Below are positions 1-7,535 of a DNA stretch of 26,387 nt, piece after piece. This DNA is from Beijerinckiaceae bacterium (GTDB taxonomy: Bacteria; Pseudomonadota; Alphaproteobacteria; Rhizobiales; Beijerinckiaceae). A program made the translations under genes and the position numbers. The DNA is taken from contig CANGOK010000009.1 in assembly GCA_947455285.1 (NCBI GenBank), positions 1 through 26,387 of the forward strand, written 5' to 3'. The notes beneath the pieces are model-generated. The model was not told the origin of the DNA and searched no databases. It worked only from the letters and a program-made list of their open reading frames with translations. Positions within the stretch are counted from its first letter, which is position 1. Every line of letters begins with the position of its first letter.

Positions 1-537
1 CATCAGACCAACGAAGTCTTCTATGACAACCTGCGCGTGCCCGTGAAAAACCTGATCGGCGTCGAAGGACAGGGCTTCAAGCATATTCTTGAGGGCATGA
101 ACTCAGAGCGCATTCTGGTATCCCATGAGTCTCTCGGCGACGCCCGCTACTTCATCGAGAAGGCCACCAACTACGCCAAGGAGCGCGTCGTTTTCGGCCG
201 CCCTATCGGCCAAAATCAGGGGATCCAGTTCCCCATCGCCCGTTCCTATGCGGAATGGCGCGCCGCCGATCTCATGGTGCGCACGGCGGCGGCAAAATTT
301 CAGGCCGGACTGCCATGTGGCGAAGAAGCCAATCTCTCGCGCCTGCTGTCGTCGGAAGCTGCATGGAACGCGGGCGAAGCCTGCATGCAGACCCATGGCG
401 GCTTCGCCATGGCGCGCGAGTATGACATCGAACGCAAATGGCGCGCTGCGCGCAACCAGCGCATCGCCCCCATCTCGACCAATCTCATCCTCGCCTATAT
501 CGGCCACGGGGTGCTGGGATTGCCGAAATCCTATTAG
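1..537 (+). CDS. Acyl-CoA dehydrogenase, C-terminal part (5' end outside window)
   Basis: The reading frame is open from base 1, so the gene begins upstream; about 178 C-terminal residues are visible. They match the last part of the beta domain and the C-terminal helical bundle of FAD-dependent acyl-CoA dehydrogenases, which oxidise acyl-CoA thioesters to enoyl-CoA and pass electrons to ETF. Family hallmarks visible are the NSERILVS start of the helical domain, the ERVVFGRPIGQNQGIQ stretch (FAD-contacting Arg, Phe, Gln) and QTHGGFAMAREYDIERKWR near the end (the conserved HGG loop and the ER..R segment before the last helix). The substrate cannot be told from this part. A flavin monooxygenase gene starts 107 bases downstream on the same strand, so the two may belong to one catabolic unit. 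Family assignment is firm; chain-length or pathway role is unknown. Confidence 0.93.
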   Translation, partial: HQTNEVFYDNLRVPVKNLIGVEGQGFKHILEGMNSERILVSHESLGDARYFIEKATNYAKERVVFGRPIGQNQGIQFPIARSYAEWRAADLMVRTAAAKFQAGLPCGEEANLSRLLSSEAAWNAGEACMQTHGGFAMAREYDIERKWRAARNQRIAPISTNLILAYIGHGVLGLPKSY

Positions 538-644
538 AACGCTACTGCGACACCGCGCCGCAATTCGCTGAAGCCTTTTGCGGGCGCGGCGCCAAAAAAG
601 CGGCTACATTGCAGCCAGCACTACAACACGAGGAAACGACTCCA

Positions 645-1667
645 ATGCTGTTCGGCCTTTACGCGCCCATCCCCATGGCGACCGTTGGTTCACCCGAGGT
701 CGCAAAGTCGCATGCGGACGCCCTCAAGGCCCTTCCAGCCGGAACCCGCGATCTCCAGCTCGATCACTCGACCAATCTCGTCGTCGCGGCCGATCAATCG
801 GGCTTCGACATCTGCCTTTTCGCCGAGCGTCACCTTGGCAGCGACCTCTCCGCATGGCTGCTCGCCAGCGCCGTCGGCTCGCAGCTTGAGCGGATGCGGG
901 CGCTCGTCGCCATTCACCCTGGCCTGCTTGATCCGGTGCTGGCCGCCAAGATGGCCGCGTCCCTTGATCGCATGTGCAAGGGCGGCATGGCCTTCAACAT
1001 CGTCAACGGCTGGTTTGACGAAGAATTCGAGATGTTCGGCGGCAAGATCCTGCAAGGCGCCGAACGCTACAAGCGCGCCACCGAATTCATCGAAGTGATG
1101 CGCGGGCTCTGGGAAAACGAGACATTCTCATATCAGGGGGACTTTTTCCGCTATGAGAACGCGCGCCTTCTTCTGAAGCCCGGCCGCGAAAAGTCGCCAG
1201 AGATGTTTTCCGTGAGTTCGGGCGACGAAGGACGCGACTTCATCGCCAAGAATTGCGACTGGTGGTTCATCAACTACCCCAAAGACGCCGAAAACGTCGA
1301 CGATGTCATGCGCGGCGTCGAAAGCGCCGTGACCGACATGCGCAAGCGCGCCGAGCGCGAGGGCCGCACAGTGCGCTTCGCCATGAACCCGTTCGTGGCG
1401 GTCGAAAAAGACGAGGAGACCGGCATCTCCAAGACGCTCGAACAGGTCATGAAATATGACGCCGAGCCGGATGTGCGAAAGATGAAGCGCCGCATGTTGC
1501 CCCCCCTCAAGGCGGGACTCATCGGCACACCCGAAAATATCCACGCGCAGCTCAGGCGTTATCGTGATCTCGGCCTCGAACTTATCCTTTGCAAGATGAT
1601 TCCCTCTGTGGAAAACATCCGCCGCATTGGCGAGGAAGTCGTCATCCCCGGCCATCAAATCAACTGA
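645..1667 (+). CDS. LLM-class flavin-dependent monooxygenase (SsuD/SfnG/RutA-like)
   Basis: A 340-residue protein of the bacterial luciferase-like superfamily, TIM-barrel enzymes that use reduced FMN and oxygen. Seen directly: the N-terminal strand MLFGLYAPIP, the AERH motif after the second strand, the AFNIVNGWFDEEFEMFGG segment typical of the alkanesulfonate/dimethylsulfone/pyrimidine monooxygenase branch, and a C-terminal GLIGTPENIHAQLRRYRDLGLELILCKMIP block. The frame stays open back to 438, but that extension overlaps the acyl-CoA dehydrogenase. The ATG at 645 gives the usual length and first strand and has GAGGAA at 630-635. The upstream dehydrogenase suggests a degradative role for an organosulfur, nitrogen-containing or acyl compound, which is inference. 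An FMN reductase partner is not visible here. Superfamily is firm; substrate is unknown. Confidence 0.9.
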   Translation: MLFGLYAPIPMATVGSPEVAKSHADALKALPAGTRDLQLDHSTNLVVAADQSGFDICLFAERHLGSDLSAWLLASAVGSQLERMRALVAIHPGLLDPVLAAKMAASLDRMCKGGMAFNIVNGWFDEEFEMFGGKILQGAERYKRATEFIEVMRGLWENETFSYQGDFFRYENARLLLKPGREKSPEMFSVSSGDEGRDFIAKNCDWWFINYPKDAENVDDVMRGVESAVTDMRKRAEREGRTVRFAMNPFVAVEKDEETGISKTLEQVMKYDAEPDVRKMKRRMLPPLKAGLIGTPENIHAQLRRYRDLGLELILCKMIPSVENIRRIGEEVVIPGHQIN

Positions 1668-1680
1668 CCAACTGCTGAGA

Positions 1681-1723
1681 AACCCGGGAAATCCGGCCTT
1701 CGCCGGCGAGGCGGAGCCGGGTT
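1681..1723 (+). terminator. Nested stem-loop after the flavin monooxygenase gene
   Basis: Outer arms AACCCGG (1681-1687) and CCGGGTT (1717-1723) enclose an inner hairpin CCGGC-CTTC-GCCGG (1693-1706). It lies 13 bases after the stop codon at 1667. No U-run follows directly, so intrinsic termination is only possible; it could also be an mRNA-end stabiliser. The rest of the 171-base gap to the next gene shows no clear promoter. Confidence 0.3.
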
Positions 1724-1838
1724 CGGCTGACAAAAATCTTGAATTCAGCACGATCTTCAGTAATGGAAGACGGCTCGTTTCAGGGTCATCTGCGGCAGTC
1801 GTCAGAGCGTTGAAGCGAGCCAGTGGAGGGAGAATCCC

Positions 1839-2615
1839 ATGCCGAATGGGCAAACGCTCGTGGAGACACGAGATTTGATCATGCGTTTCGGGCCGGTGAC
1901 TGCGGTGAACGGAATTTCATTTTCCGTTACGCGCGGCGAGGTTGTGGGGTTCCTTGGGCCAAACGGCGCCGGCAAATCCACCACGATGAAGATCATCGCC
2001 GGTTTTCTTGAGGCGACCTCCGGCTCCGCCTTCGTGGCTGGCCACGATTCCCGCAGGGATCCGATCCCCGCTCGCCAGCATCTGGGCTATCTGCCTGAGG
2101 GCGCCCCCGCCTATCCCGACATGACCGTGGCGGATTTCCTCAGCTTCGTCGCGGGGCTGCGCGGCCTCACCGTCCGCCAAACCAACAATCGCCTCGCCGA
2201 ACTCGTCGAAAGCATCGACCTCGCCGAAGTCTGGAACCGCCGCATCGAGGCCCTGTCGAAGGGCTACAAGCGGCGCGTCGGCATCGCCATGGCGCTGGTG
2301 CATGACCCCGACGTGCTCATCCTTGATGAGCCGACCGACGGTCTCGACCCCAACCAGAAGCACGAGATGCGCTCGCTCATCCGCACGCTGGCGCCCAGCA
2401 AGGCGATCATCGTGTCCACGCACATTCTGGAAGAAGTCGAGGCGATCTGCACGCGCGCCATCGTCATCGCCCATGGCAAGATGCTCGCGGACGCCACTCC
2501 CGCCGAACTCCTTGCCCGTGCCCCCGAACGCGACCCCTCGCTCGCACAGTCGGTGAAAACGACGCGGCTTGAGGACGCCTTCCGTCACATCACGCTCGAA
2601 CAGACGGGAGTCTGA
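1839..2615 (+). CDS. ABC transporter ATP-binding protein, GldA-like
   Basis: A 258-residue ABC ATPase. Visible motifs: Walker A GPNGAGKST (about residues 40-48), signature LSKGYKRR (139-146), Walker B LILDEP (160-165) followed by the D-loop GLD, and the H-loop histidine in IVSTHILEE (about 195). The Q-loop position reads YLPE instead of the usual Gln, as is common in this ABC-2 exporter subgroup. The start ATG has GGAGGGAG eight bases upstream. The permease gene follows after five bases, then GldG-like and DUF4340 genes, so this is the motor subunit of one complex. It would act at the cytoplasmic face of the inner membrane. What is transported, or whether the complex acts as a mechanical/assembly machine, is not known. 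ABC family is certain; the GldA-like label rests on neighbours plus sequence. Confidence 0.93.
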   Translation: MPNGQTLVETRDLIMRFGPVTAVNGISFSVTRGEVVGFLGPNGAGKSTTMKIIAGFLEATSGSAFVAGHDSRRDPIPARQHLGYLPEGAPAYPDMTVADFLSFVAGLRGLTVRQTNNRLAELVESIDLAEVWNRRIEALSKGYKRRVGIAMALVHDPDVLILDEPTDGLDPNQKHEMRSLIRTLAPSKAIIVSTHILEEVEAICTRAIVIAHGKMLADATPAELLARAPERDPSLAQSVKTTRLEDAFRHITLEQTGV

Positions 2616-2620
2616 TCGCG

Positions 2621-3355
2621 ATGAAGAACCTTCTCATCATCTTCCGCCGCGAGTTTTCCGCTTATTTCGCGACCCCCCTCGCCGCCGTCTTTCTGGTTGT
2701 CTTCGTCGCCCTGTCGTCTGGCATGACCTTCTTCATGTCCGGATTCTTTGATCGTGGGCAGGCGGATCTCTCCGCCTTCTTCACGTGGACGCCCTGGCTC
2801 TTCCTCGTGCTGATGCCTGCGGTGGGCATGCGCCTGTGGGCGGAGGAGCGCCGCCTTGGCACCATCGAACTGCTGATGACCCTGCCTGTGCAACCGTGGC
2901 TCATCGTTCTGGGCAAATGGGCCGCCGCCTTCGCCTTCGCGGGCCTCGCGCTTGTGCTCACCATGCCGCTCTGGGTGACCGTGAACTACCTCGGCAGCCC
3001 CGACAACGGCGTCATCCTCGCCTCATACATTGGCGCATGGCTGATGGCCGGCGCCTTTCTAGCGATCTCGGCCTGCGTTTCCGCGCTGACGAAAAATCAG
3101 GTGCTGGCCTTCATCGGCGCTGTGATCATCGGCTTCATCTTCGTCATGGCCGGCTTCGACCTCGTGCTGTCGGCGGTGCGGCCCTGGGCGCCGGATGCGG
3201 TGGTGCAGGCCATCGCCTCCATGTCCTTCATCGGCCATTTCCAGCGGATCACGGACGGGGTCTTTGAGGCTTCCGCCATCGTCTTCTTCTTCTCACTGAT
3301 TAGCTTCGCGCTCTGGCTCAATGTCCAGATCCTCGACGCACGCAAGGCTTCGTGA
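2621..3355 (+). CDS. ABC-2 type permease, GldF-like
   Basis: A 244-residue integral membrane protein with about six hydrophobic segments (near residues 19-42, 55-72, 97-119, 131-153, 158-181, 218-236). The cytoplasmic loop RLWAEERRLGTIELLMTLPV after the second segment is the hallmark of the GldF/NosY-type ABC-2 permease family, where an E-rich coupling helix meets the ATPase. The ATG lies five bases after the ATPase stop and within the same operon. The next gene's start lies seven bases beyond this stop codon. It should form the membrane channel or anchor with the GldA-like ATPase. The substrate is unknown. Confidence 0.9.
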   Translation: MKNLLIIFRREFSAYFATPLAAVFLVVFVALSSGMTFFMSGFFDRGQADLSAFFTWTPWLFLVLMPAVGMRLWAEERRLGTIELLMTLPVQPWLIVLGKWAAAFAFAGLALVLTMPLWVTVNYLGSPDNGVILASYIGAWLMAGAFLAISACVSALTKNQVLAFIGAVIIGFIFVMAGFDLVLSAVRPWAPDAVVQAIASMSFIGHFQRITDGVFEASAIVFFFSLISFALWLNVQILDARKAS

Positions 3356-3362
3356 GGGACCC

Positions 3363-5222
3363 ATGAACTGCAAGACTTTCACCACAGGCCGCCTCGTCGT
3401 CATCGCCGCCCTTCTTGGCGCGGTGATCTTCGTCTGCGTCAACATGCTGGGAACCCAGCTCCTGCGCGGCGCGCGGGTCGATCTGACCCAGCAGAAGCTC
3501 TATTCGCTCAGCGATGGCACCAAAAAGCTCATCAGCGCCATGCAGGAGCCGGTTCGCTTCCGCTTCTTCATGTCGTCCGGACTGACGCGCGAAGCGCCCC
3601 AGATCGCCGCCTTCGCCTCGCGCGTGCGCGCCATGCTCAACGCCTATGTGGCGGGCTCGCAGGGCAAGATCATTCTCGAAGTGATCGACCCCAAGCCCTA
3701 TTCCGAAGAAGAAGATCGCGCCGTCGCCTTCGGCGTCGCGCCGATCAATTCGGGCTCCGGCGACAGGCTTTTCTTCGGCCTCGCCGCCACCAATTCGACG
3801 ACCGGCAAGGCGACCATCGGTTCGTTTTCGCCCGATCGCGAAGCCTTCCTCGAATATGACCTGACGCGCCTCGTCGCCGAGCTAGATCGTCAGGGCAAGG
3901 CGGTCGTCGCGATCCTCGATGGCATGAACCTGCAGGGCAATCCTCAGCTTGGCACGCGCGAGCAGCAGGTTCTCACCCAGCTCAAGCAATTCTTCGATGT
4001 GAAGATGCTGGAGCCAGGCGCAAGCAAGCTGCCTGAAAAGACCCGCGTGCTCATGGTCGTTCACCCGCAGAACCTCGGGGAACAGACCCTCTACATGATC
4101 GACCAGTGGGTGATGCGAGGCGGCGCGACGCTGGTCTTCGTCGATCCCGCCGCCGAAAATCAGATGGGCTCGCGCGGCGCCCCGCCGCCGGACACATCCT
4201 CCAACCTCGCACCGCTCTTCGCTGCCTGGGGCGTAGGCTACGATCCAAAGCGCGCTGTGGCGGACGCCGGCTTCGCCCTGCAGACCGAGCGCATGATCAA
4301 CGGCCGCCCGACGCCCATGAGCAACCTGCCGTGGATCGCCGTGCATGACGAAGGCCTGCGCAAGGATGACGCCATCCTCGCCCAGCTCGCCGCCATGGTC
4401 TTCACGACAGCGGGCTCCTTCGAGACCACGAAGCCGGGCGTCAATCTGCGGCCTCTGGTGACGGCCTCCTCCAAAGGCGGCACCTTGCCCGTGGATGACA
4501 TGAAGGACCGCAACGCGGACCTTCGCCTTCAGCTCGTGAAGGTGCAGCGCGGCGCCGCCTCCCCGGTCATCGCCGGTCGCCTGACGGGCTCGGTCGAGAG
4601 CGCATATCCCACGCGCCCCGAAGGCGTCGAGGCGGACGGCGAACATGCGGCCAAGAACACCGGTCCGCTGAACGTCATTCTCGTCGGCGACGCGGACTTG
4701 CTGATGGATCGCACCTGGGTTCAGCGCCGCAACGTGCTCGGCTCTGAAGTGGCGCAGGCCTTCGCCAACAACGGCGATTTCGTTGTGAACGCCATTGAAC
4801 AGATGGCGGGCGGCGCGGTTTTGGCGGATCTGCGTGGTCGCGGCGTCTCATGGCGTCCGTTCGAACGCATCAAGGAGATCGAGGCGCAGGCCAACGAGCG
4901 CTACCGCGCCAAGGAACTCGCCTTGCAGGAGAAGCTGAAGGATCTTGAGCAGAAGCTTCAGGAAGTCGGACGCAGCGGCCAGAAGGCCTCGGAAGTGCTG
5001 ACCCCGAAGCAGATGGAGATGATCAACACGTTCCGCGCCGACCTCCTAGCCACGCGTGAGGAGCTGCGCGCCACGCAGTTCGCGCTGCGAACCGACGTGG
5101 ACCGGCTGAAGAACATGATCATCGCCATCAATGTCGCAGGCGTTCCGCTGCTGATTGGCATAGCGATGCTGCTGCTCGTCTTCCGCCGCAAGAACCGCGC
5201 TTTGCCGCGTAAAGACGCCTGA
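3363..5222 (+). CDS. GldG-like ABC transporter auxiliary protein
   Basis: A 619-residue protein with one N-terminal membrane segment (about residues 10-32), a large periplasmic region that fits the GldG/ABC-type auxiliary family (VDLTQQKLYSLSDGTKKLI near the start, then IDPKPYSEEEDRA), a charged heptad-rich coiled-coil stretch (about 500-583, ERIKEIEAQ to DVDRLKN) and a C-terminal membrane segment (about 585-607) ending in a basic tail. This topology puts most of the protein in the periplasm with both ends in the inner membrane. The frame is open from 3321, but the ATG at 3363 avoids overlap with the permease and follows GAGGGA. It is separate from the permease, whereas some homologues are fused. 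Its biochemical role is not established; in the Bacteroidetes it belongs to the gliding ABC transporter. Confidence 0.88.
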   Translation: MNCKTFTTGRLVVIAALLGAVIFVCVNMLGTQLLRGARVDLTQQKLYSLSDGTKKLISAMQEPVRFRFFMSSGLTREAPQIAAFASRVRAMLNAYVAGSQGKIILEVIDPKPYSEEEDRAVAFGVAPINSGSGDRLFFGLAATNSTTGKATIGSFSPDREAFLEYDLTRLVAELDRQGKAVVAILDGMNLQGNPQLGTREQQVLTQLKQFFDVKMLEPGASKLPEKTRVLMVVHPQNLGEQTLYMIDQWVMRGGATLVFVDPAAENQMGSRGAPPPDTSSNLAPLFAAWGVGYDPKRAVADAGFALQTERMINGRPTPMSNLPWIAVHDEGLRKDDAILAQLAAMVFTTAGSFETTKPGVNLRPLVTASSKGGTLPVDDMKDRNADLRLQLVKVQRGAASPVIAGRLTGSVESAYPTRPEGVEADGEHAAKNTGPLNVILVGDADLLMDRTWVQRRNVLGSEVAQAFANNGDFVVNAIEQMAGGAVLADLRGRGVSWRPFERIKEIEAQANERYRAKELALQEKLKDLEQKLQEVGRSGQKASEVLTPKQMEMINTFRADLLATREELRATQFALRTDVDRLKNMIIAINVAGVPLLIGIAMLLLVFRRKNRALPRKDA

Positions 5223-5234
5223 TTGGAGAGCGCC

Positions 5235-6251
5235 ATGAACGTGAAACAAACAGGCATTCTCGCTGTCGTGGCGGCTGCGGCGGTCATCGCCACCGCGTTG
5301 AGCCAACATACTTCGACGCAGGGTTTCGCAACGGACAAGCGGGGCGAGGCCGTGTTCCCCAACATGGTCGCCAAGCTCAATGACGTCGCCAGCGTCACCA
5401 TCCGTGACAGCGAAAAGACCTTCACGGTGGAGAAGCGCGACGATGGTTTCGTGGCGCAGGATTCCAACTATCCGGTGAAGGGCGACCTCTTCCGCGATCT
5501 CGCAGTCGGCGTCGCCATGCTGGCGTATGAAGAGACCAAGACCGCCAACCCCGCACGCTATGCCGATCTCGGCCTCGCCGAAACCGGCGCGGCGCCCGAT
5601 ACGGTCGGCCGTCAGGTGACCCTGAAGGACGCCAAGGGCGCGACCATGGCGAACGTGATCGTCGGCAATCGGGACCAGACCGTGGGCGGCGCGCGGGGCG
5701 GTCTCTACATGCGGCTTCCCGATCAGCCGCAGACATGGGTCGCGCGCGGCGACCTACGTGTGCCCGCCCCTCACGCGGCCTGGTTTGAAATCAACCTGAC
5801 TAATGTCGGCCGCGACGCCCTCGCCGATCTCAAGATCAGCGGCGGTGGTCTCGATGAAATCGCCGCGAGCTCGGAGAAGAAGGGTGCAGACCTGAAGCTC
5901 GCCAATGCGCCAGAGGACCGGGAAGCCGACACATCCAAGGTGATGCGCCTGTCCTTCATGGTCGATCCGATTTCGTTTCAGGATGTGCGCAAGCAGGAAG
6001 GCGCAGCCGCCGCAGACGCCCGCACCCTCACCGTCACCTCACGCAATGGCGTTCGCATCACGGCCACAGTGCTTGGCGCGCTTGGTGATGGTTGGGTTCG
6101 CTACAAGGTCGAGCCGACCTCCGAAGAGGGCAATGCCGAAGCCGCCGAACTCAAGAAGAAGATGGAAGGCTTCGACTTCAAGCTCGGCCCCAATGAGATC
6201 GAAATGCTTGGCTGGGGCATGAAGGATGTGACGACCGAGCCGAAGAAGTAA
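5235..6251 (+). CDS. DUF4340 domain protein, last gene of the Gld-like operon
   Basis: A 338-residue protein with an N-terminal hydrophobic anchor or uncleaved signal (about residues 5-24), then an exported region with repeated beta-rich segments such as VASVTIRDSEKTFTVEKRDDGFVAQDSNYPV and TLKDAKGATMANVIVGNRD. These are characteristic of DUF4340, a family known to travel with GldG-like auxiliary proteins. The ATG at 5235 is preceded by GGAGAG; an in-frame TTG at 5223 is less likely. It starts 12 bases after the GldG-like stop, so it is translationally close. It is probably a periplasmic partner of the transporter. No catalytic motif is seen. The last codons form the left arm of a hairpin (see 6240-6262). 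Confidence 0.85.
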   Translation: MNVKQTGILAVVAAAAVIATALSQHTSTQGFATDKRGEAVFPNMVAKLNDVASVTIRDSEKTFTVEKRDDGFVAQDSNYPVKGDLFRDLAVGVAMLAYEETKTANPARYADLGLAETGAAPDTVGRQVTLKDAKGATMANVIVGNRDQTVGGARGGLYMRLPDQPQTWVARGDLRVPAPHAAWFEINLTNVGRDALADLKISGGGLDEIAASSEKKGADLKLANAPEDREADTSKVMRLSFMVDPISFQDVRKQEGAAAADARTLTVTSRNGVRITATVLGALGDGWVRYKVEPTSEEGNAEAAELKKKMEGFDFKLGPNEIEMLGWGMKDVTTEPKK

Positions 6252-6262
6252 ACCTTCTTCGG
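6240..6262. terminator. Hairpin between convergent genes, containing a stop codon
   Basis: Perfect 9-bp arms CCGAAGAAG and CTTCTTCGG are separated by TAAAC. The left arm is the last coding sequence of the DUF4340 gene and the loop holds its TAA stop. The convergent bicupin gene ends at 6285, so the hairpin could serve both directions. No T-run follows on either strand, so it may act as a weak or Rho-assisted terminator. Confidence 0.4.
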
Positions 6263-6284
6263 TGTTCGGCCCATCGCAGCCACG

Positions 6285-7397
6285 TCATGCGGGAAAATGT
6301 TTCTCCATGCGCGGCTCGACGCCCGCCTTGCGCATTTCCTCAAGCCATTCGACATGAATGCGCGGATCCTGATCTTCGAATTCGATCTGGTTTCCGCCTT
6401 CCTTGATGCTCATTGATGAGCGTTGCTTTTTGCCCTTCTCGCCAATCATCGTTTGACGTTTTTGCGTGGTGAAGGGATAGCGAACATTGCCGATGCCCAT
6501 GGCGAGATAACGGGCCGGCTCGCGGCTCGTATTGAAATGCTGATGGATCTGACTCTGGCAGGGCGGAAACACCACGCCGTGGCGCCATTCGATGCGTGTG
6601 AAGCCTTTGTCGCCCTCATACCACAGAAGCGAATAGCCGTGACCGGTGACGCAGATGACATGGGTGCCCGGCCCATGCCTGTGGGCTTTCTTGTAGGTGC
6701 CGACCGGCATTTCGGACATATGGCCGGACATGATGCCATCGGCCAAAACGAATTTGATGTTGCTTGAGCCACCGCCTCTGTCCGCATATTCGTGCAGCTT
6801 GATATTGGCCATGTCTGGAACGAAGTTCGTTTCCCAGAGATGATTGCCCGGGCGGATGGGAATGAAATCGCCCTCGCCCGTATAATAGCTTTCCTTGCCC
6901 GCCCTCTCCTGAAAGCTGAAGGGATTGTTGAAGACGAAGTCCTCATTGTGAAACGTGTTCATGATGAGCGGCATGTTCGTCGTGGTGACGATCAATGCGC
7001 GCTGCCGGCCATCAGCGTTGAAATGGCGATGAGGCATATTCATCGGGATCGAAAACATCGACTTGGGCGACCACTCGAAACTACGCTTCGTGCCGTCAGG
7101 CAATTCGATCTGCGTGCTGCCGTGGCCATCAAGGACATAATAAAGATCCTCATATAAATGACGCATCGGCGCGGTCGATCCGCCCGGCGCGATTTCATAT
7201 AGGAACATATTGCAAAAATCGCCGCGGCCCTTGAGATGGATGGCGGCGCCATTCGTTCCAACCCGCGCCCAATGTCCCGTCTCCACGGCGAAGAGATCGA
7301 TCGCGTAATCGTCCTCGACCACAGGCATTCCCTCGGCGTTGACCCAATCAAGATATGGGTCGATGCCGTAACGCGGACCTGCGGTCTCCTCGCTCAT
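6285..7397 (-). CDS. Bicupin (two cupin domains), function unknown
   Basis: A 370-residue cytoplasmic-looking protein with no signal peptide. It has two cupin beta-barrels. The first, around residues 70-140, has APGGSTAPMRHLYEDLYYVLDGHG and later PHRHFNAD. The second, around 230-290, has MPVGTYKKAHRHGPGTHVICVTGHG and HQHFNT. Each carries His/Glu positions that can bind one divalent metal. Related bicupins include gentisate 1,2-dioxygenases and oxalate decarboxylases, but I cannot assign either reaction. The ATG follows GGAGG within nine bases on the minus strand. It diverges from an exported solute-binding protein gene across 138 bases, which hints at a shared regulator and perhaps at metabolism of the imported compound; that is inference. 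The gene is intact. Confidence 0.85.
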   Translation of the reverse strand: MSEETAGPRYGIDPYLDWVNAEGMPVVEDDYAIDLFAVETGHWARVGTNGAAIHLKGRGDFCNMFLYEIAPGGSTAPMRHLYEDLYYVLDGHGSTQIELPDGTKRSFEWSPKSMFSIPMNMPHRHFNADGRQRALIVTTTNMPLIMNTFHNEDFVFNNPFSFQERAGKESYYTGEGDFIPIRPGNHLWETNFVPDMANIKLHEYADRGGGSSNIKFVLADGIMSGHMSEMPVGTYKKAHRHGPGTHVICVTGHGYSLLWYEGDKGFTRIEWRHGVVFPPCQSQIHQHFNTSREPARYLAMGIGNVRYPFTTQKRQTMIGEKGKKQRSSMSIKEGGNQIEFEDQDPRIHVEWLEEMRKAGVEPRMEKHFPA

Positions 7398-7535
7398 TCC
7401 TGTTCCTCCCCGGGACTATTCTATTCTTCGCCAGCATCATCACGCGGGGTGACAAGCTTCAGGCATGTCTTTAATTTGCAACAGCAGAGGCGCCAAAGCA
7501 ACAAGCGCCCAAATGAAACGCAATGGGAGGACAGC

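Noticed and set aside
3882..4646. 254-residue open frame antisense to the GldG-like gene
   Set aside because: His/Arg-rich shadow translation, no start signal, contained in a real gene.
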